Source of the DNA: Actinomyces denticolens
GTDB taxonomy: Bacteria > Actinomycetota > Actinomycetes > Actinomycetales > Actinomycetaceae
NCBI RefSeq assembly: GCF_002072185.1
Contig: NZ_MVIW01000009.1
Span: 1 to 64,000 of the forward strand
Reading direction: 5' to 3'
DNA: 64,000 nucleotides
Made by a program: the position numbers and the translations under genes. Shown one piece after another: positions 34,001 through 42,743 of this stretch. The number at the start of each line of letters is the position of its first letter. The stretch's first letter is position 1. The notes below the pieces were generated by a model that made no database searches, was not told the origin of the DNA, and saw only the letters and a program-made list of their open reading frames with translations.

Positions 34001-34006
34001 TATGCT
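34001..34006 (+). promoter_or_regulatory. -10 hexamer of the 34013 gene (leaderless start)
   Basis: TATGCT 6 nt before the ATG, with no Shine-Dalgarno between them. Confidence 0.55.
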
Positions 34007-34012
34007 CAGGCC

Positions 34013-35350
34013 ATGGGCATCGATGGCCAGGACCGGAACCGGCGCAGGAGCACCGTGAGCGTGCTCGCCGCCCTCCTCCTGGCCGCCACCGGAACCGGCA
34101 CCGGCTGGTACCTCGCCTCCACGCCGGGCGCTTCCCAGGCCGACGCCTCCGCCCCCACCGTTTCAGCGCTGGGCGACGGCGAGCACCAGTACCGTCCCAT
34201 CGTCCCCAACCCCTCCGACCAATGGCAGGCGGGCGCAGTGAAGGCCTGGTCGACCACCGTCGGCCCCGACGCCGAGGTCGTCGCCTCCGCCGACCACGTC
34301 TACACCATCGACGGCCGTGTCAACCTGACCGCCTACAAGATCAGCGAGAACAACAACACCCCCACCCAGGCATGGGCCTCCACCCTCAACTGGAACGACC
34401 AGACTCCCGCGCCCAACAGCACCCCGACCGTCCAGCAGTGGGGAGACCGCTGGCTCATCCATGGCGCCACCCTCTACGACCTCGCCACCGGCGCCGCCAC
34501 CCCCGCCCCCTGGGGCAGTGGCCGGAGCGCCTCCGTCGCCGACGACGTCGCCCTGTCCTGCGATGCCTCCGGCCAGTGCAGCGCCTGGTCCACTGACCTG
34601 GAAGAGCTCTGGTCCACGACCGTGCCGGGCGCCGGCACCGATTCGCGCGGCTACTCCGCCACCAGGGAGCCGCGCAGCGTCGTCATCCACGAGGAGCACC
34701 GCTACATCTCCCTCGGCACTGGAGTCGTGGACATCGACTCCGGCGCGCTCACGCGCCTCGCCCTCCCGGACGGGGGCACCGCCTCCGGCTACACCAGGCC
34801 CGCCGTGGACGGCTGGGTCATCGCGTACTCGACACCGGGCGCCGGTGGCGAGCGCTACGCGAGCTTCGACCTGTCCGGCGCCTACCTGGAGTCCTACGAG
34901 CGGGGCACGCGCCCCTCGGACCCCTCCTTCAGCATCTACCCGCCCCGCCGCCTGCCCACTCTCGCCCAGGCCAAGCAGGAGATGACCGACCCCGCCGACC
35001 CGGCCGCCCTGGGCCGGGCGACGGCCGCGAATCACTGCCTCAGCGAGGTCGCCATGACCGGCCGCCCCGCCTTCGCCCCGCCCGCGATCGACGGCGCGAC
35101 GAACTCGGTGACCTCGTGCCTGAGCGACGCGCACTCCTCGGCCTCCGGCGCCATCGTCCTGCTGGCCGATGCCGACGTGGCGAATGCGGGAGCCGACGCC
35201 TTCCGCACCATGGTCGACGCCGACACCGGTGAGCGCATCGCCCTGGAGGGCTCCGCCGACACCGCTGCGCTCACCCTCACCTCCGCGACGACACTCGTGA
35301 GCTGGGACTCCTCCACCGGCGCTCTCATCGGCTACCGCGCCGGGCGCTGA
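34013..35350 (+). CDS. Exported or membrane-anchored protein, possible PQQ-like beta-propeller
   Basis: 445 residues. N-terminal hydrophobic helix (VSVLAALLLAATGTGTGWYLAS) without a clear cleavage site. The rest shows repeated beta-strand units (WSTTVGPDAEVVASADHVYTI, GDRWLIHGATLYDLATG, RYISLGTGVVDIDSG, TTLVSWDSSTGALIGY) with D/G turns, like PQQ-type or quinoprotein-like propellers. Four cysteines are spread through the exported part. Sits directly behind the right inverted-repeat copy but has normal high GC and its own promoter, so it need not belong to the secretion locus. Function unknown. Confidence 0.65.
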   Translation: MGIDGQDRNRRRSTVSVLAALLLAATGTGTGWYLASTPGASQADASAPTVSALGDGEHQYRPIVPNPSDQWQAGAVKAWSTTVGPDAEVVASADHVYTIDGRVNLTAYKISENNNTPTQAWASTLNWNDQTPAPNSTPTVQQWGDRWLIHGATLYDLATGAATPAPWGSGRSASVADDVALSCDASGQCSAWSTDLEELWSTTVPGAGTDSRGYSATREPRSVVIHEEHRYISLGTGVVDIDSGALTRLALPDGGTASGYTRPAVDGWVIAYSTPGAGGERYASFDLSGAYLESYERGTRPSDPSFSIYPPRRLPTLAQAKQEMTDPADPAALGRATAANHCLSEVAMTGRPAFAPPAIDGATNSVTSCLSDAHSSASGAIVLLADADVANAGADAFRTMVDADTGERIALEGSADTAALTLTSATTLVSWDSSTGALIGYRAGR

Positions 35351-35363
35351 GCGAGCCCGGGGA

Positions 35364-36224
35364 TCAGAAGGCCGGGAGAACGGATCCGTCGGCCCAGGTG
35401 GTCTCGATGTAGGACTTGAAGTCCGCAGAGTTCATGATCTCGGCGAGCTTCTTGAGGGACTCATTGTCCTTGTCCTCCGCGCGCACCACGAGCTGGTTCG
35501 CCGGGGCGGCGTCGACGGCCTCGAGCTTCAAGGCGTCGACGACGGGCGTGAGCCCGGCGTCGAGGGCGTAGTTCCCGTTGAGGACCACGGCGGCCGCGTC
35601 CTGCATCGTGTTGGCGACCTGGGCGCCGTCGACCGTCGTGAAGGTGAAGTTGTGCGGGTTGTCGGTCACGTCGGAGTCGGTGGGCAGCTCGGCGGCGGGG
35701 TCGAGGGTGAGGAGGCCTGCGGCCTCGAGCAGCTTGAAACCGCGGGCGGTGTTGGCCGGGTCGTTGTTGAGGACGATCTGGCCGCCCTCTGGGATCTCGG
35801 TGAGCGTGGTGGCCTTCTTGGAGTAGATGCCCATGGGCTCCACGTGGACGTCCGCGATGGACACGAAGTCGTAGCCGTGCTCCTGGATCTGCTGCTTGAG
35901 GTAGTTGGGCGTCTGGAAGAAGTTGGCGGCGATGGAGCCGTCGCTGAGGCTGATGTTCGGCGTCGTGTAGTCGTTGATCTCCTTGATGTCCAGGTCGATG
36001 CCGGTGCCGGACAGGAGGTTGTCCTTGATGTGGGTGAGCATCGTGACGTGGGGCTGGGGGGTGGCCCCGATGGAGATGACGACGGTGTCGCCGTCCTTCT
36101 TCACGCCCTTGGGCTGGCCGTCGGAGTCGGAGCCGCAGGCGGCCAGGGTGGCGGCGACGGCGGCGGCCAGGGCGCCGGTGGCGAAGGCGCGTCGGGAGAT
36201 CGGGGAGGGCAGGAGCGCGGTCAT
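35364..36224 (-). CDS. metQ: Methionine ABC transporter substrate-binding lipoprotein
   Basis: 286 residues, NlpA/MetQ family. The signal peptide has a twin-arginine-like SRRAFATG and ends ATLAAC, a lipobox. The mature part carries KDGDTVVISIGATPQPHVTML, YTTPNISLSDGSIAANFFQTPNYL and NYALDAGL, standard for methionine binders (D- and L-methionine). Last gene of metNIQ; good RBS GAAAGGAAA. About 100 bp separates it from metI. Confidence 0.93.
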   Translation of the reverse strand: MTALLPSPISRRAFATGALAAAVAATLAACGSDSDGQPKGVKKDGDTVVISIGATPQPHVTMLTHIKDNLLSGTGIDLDIKEINDYTTPNISLSDGSIAANFFQTPNYLKQQIQEHGYDFVSIADVHVEPMGIYSKKATTLTEIPEGGQIVLNNDPANTARGFKLLEAAGLLTLDPAAELPTDSDVTDNPHNFTFTTVDGAQVANTMQDAAAVVLNGNYALDAGLTPVVDALKLEAVDAAPANQLVVRAEDKDNESLKKLAEIMNSADFKSYIETTWADGSVLPAF

Positions 36225-36324
36225 GGAGTTTCCTTTCGGTGGCGGGGCTGTGATGCTGGGGCGGGTTCGATCGTGTTCCGGCGGTGCGCCGTCGTCAATG
36301 GGCTCGGTGCCGACTGGCGGGGCC

Positions 36325-37056
36325 TCAGCGGTGGTCCACCAGTCGGCTGAGCATGTCGCCCGCGAGCTGGATGATGCCGACGATGAGGACGATGAGGACG
36401 ACGGTGACGATCATGACGTCGGTCTGGTTGCGCTGGAACCCGTACTGGACGGCCAGGTCGCCCAACCCGCCGCCACCGACGGCGCCGGCCATCGCCGAGT
36501 AGCCCAGCAGCGTGATGAGCGTGACCGTGGCCGACTGGATGAGGGTGGGCAGGGCCTCGCGCACGAGCACGCCCCAGGTGATCTGATTGCCGGAGGCGCC
36601 CATCATGAGGGCGGCCTCGACCTTGCCCGCCTCCACGTTGTTGACGGCGGTCTCCACCAGGCGCGCGTAGAAGGGGATCGCCCCCACGGTCAGGGGGACG
36701 CAGGCCGCCTGCCAGCCGAGCGAGGAACCGGCGATGATGCGGGTCAGCGGCAGGATCGCCACCATGAGGATGATGAAGGGCAGTGAGCGGCCGATGTTGA
36801 CGACCTGGGAGAGGATCTCGTAGACGAAGCGGTTGGCGTGCTGGCCGCGCTTGCCCGTGGTCACCAGGGCCAGGCCCAGCAGGAGACCGAGCATCACCGC
36901 GAGCGCCCCGGAGATGAGCGTCATCTCGAAGGTCTCCATGGTGGCGGGCCAGAGCTTGTCCGTGATGGCGGGGTTGTCCAGCCACCTCTTGTCCCTGGCA
37001 CCCGCGGGCAGGACGGCGAGGGAGTCCAGGTGGGCAGCGGCATTCAGGGGGATCAT
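36325..37056 (-). CDS. metI: Methionine ABC transporter permease
   Basis: 243 residues with five or six membrane segments and the permease EAA-type loop (VEAALMMGASGNQITWGVLV). Other MetI signatures: NIGRSLPFIILMVAILPLTR and GAVGGGGLGDLAVQYGFQR. The ATG overlaps the metN stop by 4 nt (ATGA), so the two are coupled. A much longer reading upstream (to 37551) is antisense to nothing and out of frame with metN; it is rejected. Confidence 0.93.
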   Translation of the reverse strand: MIPLNAAAHLDSLAVLPAGARDKRWLDNPAITDKLWPATMETFEMTLISGALAVMLGLLLGLALVTTGKRGQHANRFVYEILSQVVNIGRSLPFIILMVAILPLTRIIAGSSLGWQAACVPLTVGAIPFYARLVETAVNNVEAGKVEAALMMGASGNQITWGVLVREALPTLIQSATVTLITLLGYSAMAGAVGGGGLGDLAVQYGFQRNQTDVMIVTVVLIVLIVGIIQLAGDMLSRLVDHR

Positions 37057-38117
37057 GAGCGCACCTCCGCGGTGGCGCCGGCGGCGGCCAGGGCGTCGAC
37101 GACGCCGGGTGCCCTCTCGGCGGGTACGGTCAGGGCGAGGCGGCCGACCTGCGCCTGCCCCAGGGTCTCGAAGACGCCCCCGGCCACATCCGCCCCGTGC
37201 TCGGAGACGATAGCGAGCAGGTGCGCGGCGGCGGGCTGGCCCGGGTGGGCGGTGAATGCGACGTCGATGACGGCGTCGCCCTCGGCCAGCGAGCCCTCGG
37301 GGATCGCCGGGACGGGCACGAGCTCGTGGGACAGGCGCGAGTCGACGTCGGAGGCGACCTCCTCGATCGGCCCGGACTCCACGATCCGACCCGCCTCCAG
37401 GAGGCTCACGGAGTCGCAGACCTGGCGGACGACGCTCATCTCGTGGGTGATGATGACGACGGTGACGCCGAGGCGGTCGCGCACATCCTTGATGAGGTCG
37501 AGGATCGAGCGGGTGGTCTCGGGGTCGAGGGCGCTGGTGGGCTCGTCGCACAGGAGCACGGCGGGCTGATCGGCGAGCGCCCGGGCGATGCCGACGCGCT
37601 GCTTCTGCCCGCCGGAGAGCTGACCGGGGTAGGAGCCGCCGCGGTCGGCGAGGCCCACGAGGTCGAGCATCTGGGCGACCGTCTCGTGGCGCTCCCCCTT
37701 GGCGACGCCGGCCAGGGCGAGCGGGTAGGCGATGTTCTGCGCCGTCGTGCGCGAGTCGAGCAGGTTGGCGTGCTGGAAGACCATGCCGATCCTGCGGCGG
37801 GCCTCGCGCAGCTCGCGGGGCCGCAGGGCGGTCATGTCCTGGCCTGCGACGCGCACCTCGCCGTCGGTCACCGGCTCGAGCGCGGTCAGGCAGCGGATGA
37901 GCGTTGACTTGCCGGCGCCGGAGGTTCCCACGATCCCGTGGATCGAGCCCGCGGGCACGTTGAGGGTGAGACCGTCCAGGGCCCGCACCTCGGTGCCGTC
38001 GCGCAGGGTGTAGATCTTGACGACGTCGCGCAGGGAGATCATCGAGTCGTCCGCCGCGCCGACGGCATCAGCCGGGGCGGCCTCGATCGGCTCGGCACCT
38101 GGGTTCGGATCGCTCAT
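37053..38117 (-). CDS. metN: Methionine ABC transporter ATP-binding protein
   Basis: 354 residues. Walker A GTSGAGKST, signature LSGGQKQRVGIARAL, Walker B VLLCDEPTSALD, H-loop ITHEM, and a C-terminal NIL domain (about 260-350) that binds methionine and gives substrate feedback in MetN. Carries an acidic N-terminal extension of about 24 residues. Its SD (GGAGG) is part of the predicted SAM riboswitch 3' stem just upstream. Confidence 0.94.
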   Translation of the reverse strand: MSDPNPGAEPIEAAPADAVGAADDSMISLRDVVKIYTLRDGTEVRALDGLTLNVPAGSIHGIVGTSGAGKSTLIRCLTALEPVTDGEVRVAGQDMTALRPRELREARRRIGMVFQHANLLDSRTTAQNIAYPLALAGVAKGERHETVAQMLDLVGLADRGGSYPGQLSGGQKQRVGIARALADQPAVLLCDEPTSALDPETTRSILDLIKDVRDRLGVTVVIITHEMSVVRQVCDSVSLLEAGRIVESGPIEEVASDVDSRLSHELVPVPAIPEGSLAEGDAVIDVAFTAHPGQPAAAHLLAIVSEHGADVAGGVFETLGQAQVGRLALTVPAERAPGVVDALAAAGATAEVRS

Positions 38118-38124
38118 GAGTCCT

Positions 38125-38210
38125 CCATCGGTCCTGGCGGAAGCACCCTCACCCTCTCAGGGGGTTGCTGCAGCGTCGTCGAGCCAGGTCTCTCAACTGC
38201 TCTGGATGGT
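38125..38210 (-). promoter_or_regulatory. SAM-I-like (S-box) riboswitch of metNIQ
   Basis: On the minus strand the sequence follows the S-box consensus: a 5' ATCCAGAG / GAGAGACCTGGCTCGA kink-turn and P2 part, GCAGCAACC core, a small hairpin (CCCTGAGAGGG) and GGGTGCTTCC at the 3' side. The P1 ends CCATC and GATGG pair. The 3' P1 strand runs into GGAGG, the metN Shine-Dalgarno, 5 nt before the ATG. SAM binding would stabilise P1 and hide the RBS, a translational off-switch. Called by eye; covariance scoring was not possible. Confidence 0.72.
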
Positions 38211-38219
38211 CGGGAGAAC

Positions 38220-38247
38220 GGTATAAAGCCGAGTCGCGGGCGCGCAA
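38220..38247 (-). promoter_or_regulatory. Predicted promoter of metNIQ
   Basis: Minus strand TTGCGC (38242-38247) and TATACC (38220-38225) with a 16-nt spacer, placed about 10 nt before the riboswitch 5' end. Fits the expected site but the -35 is imperfect. Confidence 0.4.
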
Positions 38248-38326
38248 GCCGAACACCGATTCCGGGACCAAGGTCACGAAATGGCGACACGGCACGGGAA
38301 GGGCCGCCCGGATCTACGATGCCTGC

Positions 38327-39340
38327 ATGACCACGATCATCCCGGACCTCCTGGGCGAGCCCTGGGTCGCGCGCCGTATCCCCGTCACCCCTTCCGAAGC
38401 CGCGCCCGGGGCGGATCATGCGATCCTCGTCCACCAGCGCAACGCCGGCGCCGCCCGGCACGCACGGGCGGTGCTGTACATCCACGGCCGGACCGACTAC
38501 TTCTTCCAGACGCACCTGTCGGCCGCGCTCGAGGAGGCCGACTACGAGTTCTACGCCCTGGAGATGCGCGGCTGCGGGCGCGCGGGCACCGACCTGCCCG
38601 AGGGATCCTTCCCGCACGACACCACGGACCTGCTCGTCTACGACGAGGAGATCACCGAGGCGGTGCGGATCCTGCGCGAGGAGAAGGGGCATGACGCCGT
38701 CGTCCTCAACGCGCACTCCACCGGCGGACTGTCCGCGGCGCTGTGGGCGGCGGATCATCCGGGGCGGGTCGCGGCCGTCACGCTCAACTCGCCGTGGTTG
38801 GACCTCAACGCCTCGGGCTTCATGCGCTCCTACGGCACTGCGGCGGTGGACCTCATGTCGCGGTGGATGCCGGGGCGGGTCATCGTCAACCCGGCGGCGC
38901 CGGAGGCGGATGACGAGGAGGCCTTCGAGGCCGACCCCTACGCCCGCTCCCTGCACGCCAAATGGGGCGGGGAATGGGACTGGGACCTGTCGCTCAAGCC
39001 CTCGCCCGGCTGGCCGGCGCGGGCGGGCTTCCTCACGAGCGTGCGCCGCCTGCAGCGGCGGGTCCGCCATGGCCTGGGGATCGAGGCGCCGGTGCTCCTG
39101 TGCTGCTCGACCGCGTCGGCGCCCCCCGACGCGGGGCGCGAGGCGGTGCTGCAGGCGGACGCGGTGCTCGATGTGACGCAAATGGTGGAGCGTGCGCCGT
39201 TCCTCGGCGAGGACGTCACCGTGCGGCAGATCCCCGGCGGGGTGCATGACCTGGCGCTCTCCCCCGAGCCCGCCCGCGGCGAGTACCTGGCGACACTCAC
39301 CGGCTGGCTGAGCGCCCGCCTCCCCTGCCCCTCTCACTGA
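38327..39340 (+). CDS. Alpha/beta hydrolase (lysophospholipase / serine aminopeptidase-like)
   Basis: 337 residues. Oxyanion region VLYIHGRTDYFFQTHLS, nucleophile elbow LNAHSTGGLSAALWA (the usual GxSxG reads AHSTGG), a later Asp region (APVLLCCSTASAP) and C-terminal catalytic His in GGVHDLALS. Cytoplasmic, no signal peptide. Substrate unknown; esterase or lipase activity is likely by family. Start supported by TACGAT at 38315-38320, 6 nt before the ATG. A member of the CGAGACCGGTCGA repeat family begins 10 nt after its stop. Confidence 0.83.
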   Translation: MTTIIPDLLGEPWVARRIPVTPSEAAPGADHAILVHQRNAGAARHARAVLYIHGRTDYFFQTHLSAALEEADYEFYALEMRGCGRAGTDLPEGSFPHDTTDLLVYDEEITEAVRILREEKGHDAVVLNAHSTGGLSAALWAADHPGRVAAVTLNSPWLDLNASGFMRSYGTAAVDLMSRWMPGRVIVNPAAPEADDEEAFEADPYARSLHAKWGGEWDWDLSLKPSPGWPARAGFLTSVRRLQRRVRHGLGIEAPVLLCCSTASAPPDAGREAVLQADAVLDVTQMVERAPFLGEDVTVRQIPGGVHDLALSPEPARGEYLATLTGWLSARLPCPSH

Positions 39341-39350
39341 TCAATCGGCG

Positions 39351-39408
39351 CGAGACCGGTCGATATGGGCGCCGAGGCCGGTCGAAGTGGTGATCGAGAC
39401 CGGTTCGC
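39351..39408. repeat. Dispersed CGAGACCGGTCGA dyad, double copy, left half of a larger palindrome
   Basis: Contains CGAGACCGGTCGA, GAGGCCGGTCGAAG and TCGAGACCGGTTCG. Together with the unit at 39462-39494 and an intervening CCACAGGC/GCCTGTGG pair it makes a nested palindrome of about 145 bp between two convergent genes. Confidence 0.75.
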
Positions 39409-39461
39409 CGTCCACAGGCCCTGCTCCTCTCTCGCGGGGCGGGGAGAGCCTGTGGAGAACC

Positions 39462-39494
39462 GACCGGTTTCGATGACTATATCGACCGGTCTCG
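39462..39494. repeat. Dispersed CGAGACCGGTCGA dyad, single copy overlapping a stop codon
   Basis: 33-bp unit. The last codons of the leftward phosphatase gene (R-D-R-S-I-stop) lie within it, so the repeat supplies that protein's C-terminus. Confidence 0.75.
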
Positions 39495-40166
39495 GGTGAG
39501 GGCCGACAGGGCGGGAACGAGCTCGTCGGCGACGCGCTCGATCGTCGCAAGAGTCTCCTCGAAGTCCTCCATGCCGCCGTACCAGGGGTCGGGCGCATCG
39601 AGCCGCGACCGGGAGGCCTGCCCTGCCGCGATCGCCGCCAGATCCCCCGCGCGATCCGGGTCGAGCTCGCGGAACATGCGGATGCGCCGCCCCGCCCCCT
39701 GGTTCCCTCCCAGCTCGTCGACGACGGCTCCCGCCCGCTGCGCGCGGCGCATCAGCTCACGCTCATGCGAGGCCGTCATCGCCAGGATGAGATCAGAGCC
39801 GACCAGCTCGGCGTCCGTGATGCGGTGGGCCCGGTGCGTGGCGATCCGGGCCGCCACCGCTCCCCCGCCATCACAGTCGCCTTCGCCGTCGCTGCTTTCG
39901 CCGTAGCCGCTGCTGAGCAGGAGCCGCCTGGCCCGCGGGTCCATCGGGTTGCCGCGCTCCTCGCTGGAGACCCCGGACGAGGCCACCTCCACATGCCCGG
40001 CCAGGCCCGCCGCGCCGAGCCGATCGAGCAGGACCATCTCCGCCATCGCGGAGCGGCAGATGTTCCCCGTGCACACCATCATGACCCGGTAGGGGCCATC
40101 GGGGTCGCGCGGGTCGGGCAGGACGCGGGGCTCGGCGGGGACGGAGCCGATGGGATTCGAGATCAT
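39477..40166 (-). CDS. Low-molecular-weight protein-tyrosine phosphatase
   Basis: 229 residues. Catalytic loop VCTGNICRS (CX5RS) near residue 32 and the general-acid loop DPWYGG near 200, both intact. It dephosphorylates phosphotyrosine proteins; related enzymes regulate capsule or wall kinases. Longer than the usual 150-170 residues because of an acidic Gly-rich insertion (GESSDGEGDCDGGG). ATG 40166 has the hexamer CACGAT 6 nt upstream and no SD; the longer start at 40205 would overlap the divergent DUF885 start. Its final residues are encoded by a dispersed repeat. Confidence 0.87.
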   Translation of the reverse strand: MISNPIGSVPAEPRVLPDPRDPDGPYRVMMVCTGNICRSAMAEMVLLDRLGAAGLAGHVEVASSGVSSEERGNPMDPRARRLLLSSGYGESSDGEGDCDGGGAVAARIATHRAHRITDAELVGSDLILAMTASHERELMRRAQRAGAVVDELGGNQGAGRRIRMFRELDPDRAGDLAAIAAGQASRSRLDAPDPWYGGMEDFEETLATIERVADELVPALSALTRDRSI

Positions 40167-40190
40167 GATCCGATCGTGCCAGGCCCGCCC

Positions 40191-40196
40191 TAGGCT
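40191..40196 (+). promoter_or_regulatory. -10 hexamer of the DUF885 gene (leaderless start)
   Basis: TAGGCT 7 nt before the ATG at 40204, identical to the hexamer before upp. No Shine-Dalgarno. Confidence 0.55.
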
Positions 40197-40203
40197 CACC
40201 CTC

Positions 40204-41943
40204 ATGACCGATCCCCGCGCGCCTCACGCGCGCAGCGCCTCCCCTCGCACTCCCACCGAGGTCGACGCCGTCGCCGAGCGCCATGTGGAGCGCCTCGCCG
40301 CGCTGTCACCCGAGTTCGCCCTCTACTCCGGCCTGCCCGGCCGGGTCGGCGCCCTGGACGACTACTCCCCCGCCGGCTTCTCGGCCCTGGCCGATCTGCG
40401 CGCCCAGACCCTGGCCGCGCTCGATGCCGCCGCCCCCGCCGACGACGTCGACCGTGTGACGATCGCAGCCATGCGCGAGCGCTTCGGCGTCGAGGACGAG
40501 TTGCATGAGGCCGGCGAGGACCTGCGGGCGCTGAACAACATCGCCTCCCCGATTCAAACGATCCGCGACACCTTCGACAACCACCCCATGGCCACCACGG
40601 GCGATTGGGAGAACTTCGCATCCGCCCTGCGAGCGGTGCCCGGGGCGATCGCAGGGCACCGCGAGTCCCTGCGGGTGGCGGCCGCACGCGGGCTCACCCC
40701 CGCCGCCCGGCAGGTGCGCGCCTGCATCAAGCAGGCCCAGGACCAGTCGGGGGCGTCATCATCCTTCGCGGCGCTGATCGAGGGAGCACGCCTCGCCGAC
40801 GGCGGCGCCCTGTCCGCCGCCCTCACCGCGGAGCTGCGGGCGGCCGCGGGCCAGGCCCGCGACGCCTACGCCGAGGCGGCCCGCTGGCTGGCCGCCGATG
40901 TCGCCCCGCTCGCCGACGACGACGACGCCGTGGGCCGTGAGCGTTACGAGCGCTTCAGCCGGGAGTTCCTGGGCGCGCGCATCGACCTGGACGAGACCTA
41001 CGAGTGGGGCCGGGAGCGCCTGGCGGCCATCGATGCCGAGCAGCGGGCCATCGCCGCCTCGCTCTACGGGCCGGGCACCACCATGGCCGAGGCCCTGGAG
41101 CGGCTGGGCGCCGATGCCTCGCGGCAGGTGCACGGCACGGCGGCGCTGCGGGACTGGATGCAGGAGACCTCGGATGCGGCGATCTCGGCCCTCGACGGCG
41201 CCCAGTTCGACATCCCCGCTCCTCTGCGCGCCCTGGAGTGCCGGATTGCGCCGTCGTCCACCGGCGGCATCTACTACACGGCGCCGAGCGACGACTTCTC
41301 CCGCCCGGGGCGCATGTGGTGGTCCGTTCCGGCCGGGACGGAGGACTTCGCGACCTGGCAGGAGCGCACCACGGTGTTCCACGAGGGCGTTCCCGGGCAT
41401 CATCTTCAGATCGGCATGCAGACGCTCCTGCGCGGCGAGCTCAACTCCTGGCGCCGCCACGGCTGCTGGGTCAGCGGGCATGGCGAGGGCTGGGCCCTGT
41501 ACGCCGAGCGGCTCATGGCGGACCTCGGTTTCCAGGAGGACCCGGCCGACCGCATGGGGATGCTGGACTCCCAGCGGCTGCGGGCGGCTCGCGTCGTACT
41601 GGACATCGGTGTTCATCTGCGCAAGGACCGACCCTCCGAGCTCACCGCCCTGCCGGGTGTGGGCGAGGGCCGCTGGGACGCGGGATCGGCCTGGGAATTC
41701 CTGCGGGCCAATGCCGCGATGGGAGAGTCCTTCCTGCGCTTCGAACTGGACCGCTACCTGGGCTGGCCGGGGCAGGCGCCGTCGTACGCCGTTGGGCAGC
41801 GCCTGTGGGAGGAGGCGCGGGACGCCTCGCTGGCGGCGGCACGCGCAGCGGGGGTGGATGACTCCCTCAAAGCCTTCCACGCCCGGGCGCTGCGCCTGGG
41901 CAGCGTGGGCCTGGACGTCATGCGCGAGGCACTGGCCGCCTGA
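40204..41943 (+). CDS. DUF885 family protein (putative metallopeptidase)
   Basis: 579 residues of the DUF885 family, cytoplasmic, largely helical. The family's metal-site motif HEGVPGHH lies near residues 393-400 (in TTVFHEGVPGHHLQIGMQ), followed by SGHGEGWALYAERLM, which holds a further Glu ligand, and an RVVLDIGVHL segment. By resemblance to gluzincins it is a likely zinc peptidase, but no substrate is established. Divergent from the phosphatase gene with about 37 bp between starts, so their promoters overlap. Confidence 0.87.
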   Translation: MTDPRAPHARSASPRTPTEVDAVAERHVERLAALSPEFALYSGLPGRVGALDDYSPAGFSALADLRAQTLAALDAAAPADDVDRVTIAAMRERFGVEDELHEAGEDLRALNNIASPIQTIRDTFDNHPMATTGDWENFASALRAVPGAIAGHRESLRVAAARGLTPAARQVRACIKQAQDQSGASSSFAALIEGARLADGGALSAALTAELRAAAGQARDAYAEAARWLAADVAPLADDDDAVGRERYERFSREFLGARIDLDETYEWGRERLAAIDAEQRAIAASLYGPGTTMAEALERLGADASRQVHGTAALRDWMQETSDAAISALDGAQFDIPAPLRALECRIAPSSTGGIYYTAPSDDFSRPGRMWWSVPAGTEDFATWQERTTVFHEGVPGHHLQIGMQTLLRGELNSWRRHGCWVSGHGEGWALYAERLMADLGFQEDPADRMGMLDSQRLRAARVVLDIGVHLRKDRPSELTALPGVGEGRWDAGSAWEFLRANAAMGESFLRFELDRYLGWPGQAPSYAVGQRLWEEARDASLAAARAAGVDDSLKAFHARALRLGSVGLDVMREALAA

Positions 41944-42034
41944 GGCCGACCGGGAGTCCGGGGATCGGCACGCTCAGACGGCCTGGTTCATGGGCTTTTC
42001 GTTGGAATCACGTTGACCTGAATCTCGTGAAGTA

Positions 42035-42073
42035 CCTCGTATGTGCATTCTGAAGTCGAATGCACATACGAGG
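42035..42073. repeat. 16-bp perfect hairpin between convergent genes
   Basis: Arms 42035-42050 and 42058-42073 (CCTCGTATGTGCATTC and complement) with a 7-nt loop. It is more A/T-rich than its surroundings. It could serve as a bidirectional terminator for the DUF885 and CMD genes, or be a protein-binding site; there is no T-tract. The rest of the 245-bp spacer shows nothing further. Confidence 0.6.
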
Positions 42074-42188
42074 CTCGGCGATGAGAGCGCGACCCGCGCC
42101 ATTCCAACGATTCATCTGCCAAGCAGCCTCCCCGAGCGCGCCGAACGCCCCACCGCCTGCGCACGGATGTGCCCAACCGGGCGATGGA

Positions 42189-42743
42189 TCAGGCGCCAGT
42201 GGTCCCAGTCGCCTCAGGCGCAGCGCCCGCTTGCGCGTCGCGCTCGCGGAAGACCTCGCGCGCCACGAAGGTGGCATTGAGGGCGCGGGGGAAGCCGCAG
42301 TACCCCGAGGCGTGAAGGAAGGCCTCAACGATCTCCTCGCGGGTGATGCCGACGTTGAGTGCGGCACCGATGTGGACTTTGAGCTGGGGCTCGCAGCCGC
42401 CCAGGGCGGCGAGCATCCCCAGGGTGACGAGTTGTCGGCTGCGGGCGTCCAGACCGGGACGGCTGTAGACGTCGCCGAAGCCATAGGCGAGGATGTGGTG
42501 CCCGAGCGCCGGACTGATATCCGCCAGGGATTCGATGACCGCTCGGCCCTGCTCGCCATCGATCATGCGCATGACCTCCAGACCGCGGTCGCGGCGGGCG
42601 AGGGCCTCCGGAGTGGTGATGTCGTCCTGGGGGACCGCCGCCGCAGCCGCTGGCGCGGCAGAGGCCGCGCCGTCGGCTCGGCCGGCGCCGACCGGGGAGA
42701 TCGTGGCGGTCCTGGCGGTACTGGTGGTCTCGTTGCGCGTCAT
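42189..42743 (-). CDS. Carboxymuconolactone decarboxylase (CMD) family protein
   Basis: 184 residues. After an Ala-rich, probably disordered head (1-45), the CMD domain shows LGHHILAYGFGDVYSRPGLDARSRQLVTLGMLAALGG and KVHIGAALNVGITREEIVEAFLHASGYCGFPRALNA. There is a Cys (YCG) but not the CxxC pair of AhpD-type peroxidases. Members are decarboxylases or small reductases. The ATG overlaps the MerR gene stop by 4 nt, so the CMD protein is likely the target of that regulator. Confidence 0.85.
   Translation of the reverse strand: MTRNETTSTARTATISPVGAGRADGAASAAPAAAAAVPQDDITTPEALARRDRGLEVMRMIDGEQGRAVIESLADISPALGHHILAYGFGDVYSRPGLDARSRQLVTLGMLAALGGCEPQLKVHIGAALNVGITREEIVEAFLHASGYCGFPRALNATFVAREVFRERDAQAGAAPEATGTTGA

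Noticed and set aside
38125-38210. SAM-IV rather than SAM-I riboswitch
   Set aside because: The kink-turn GAGAGAC and CCTGGCTCGA spacing fit SAM-I better, but the distinction needs a covariance scan.
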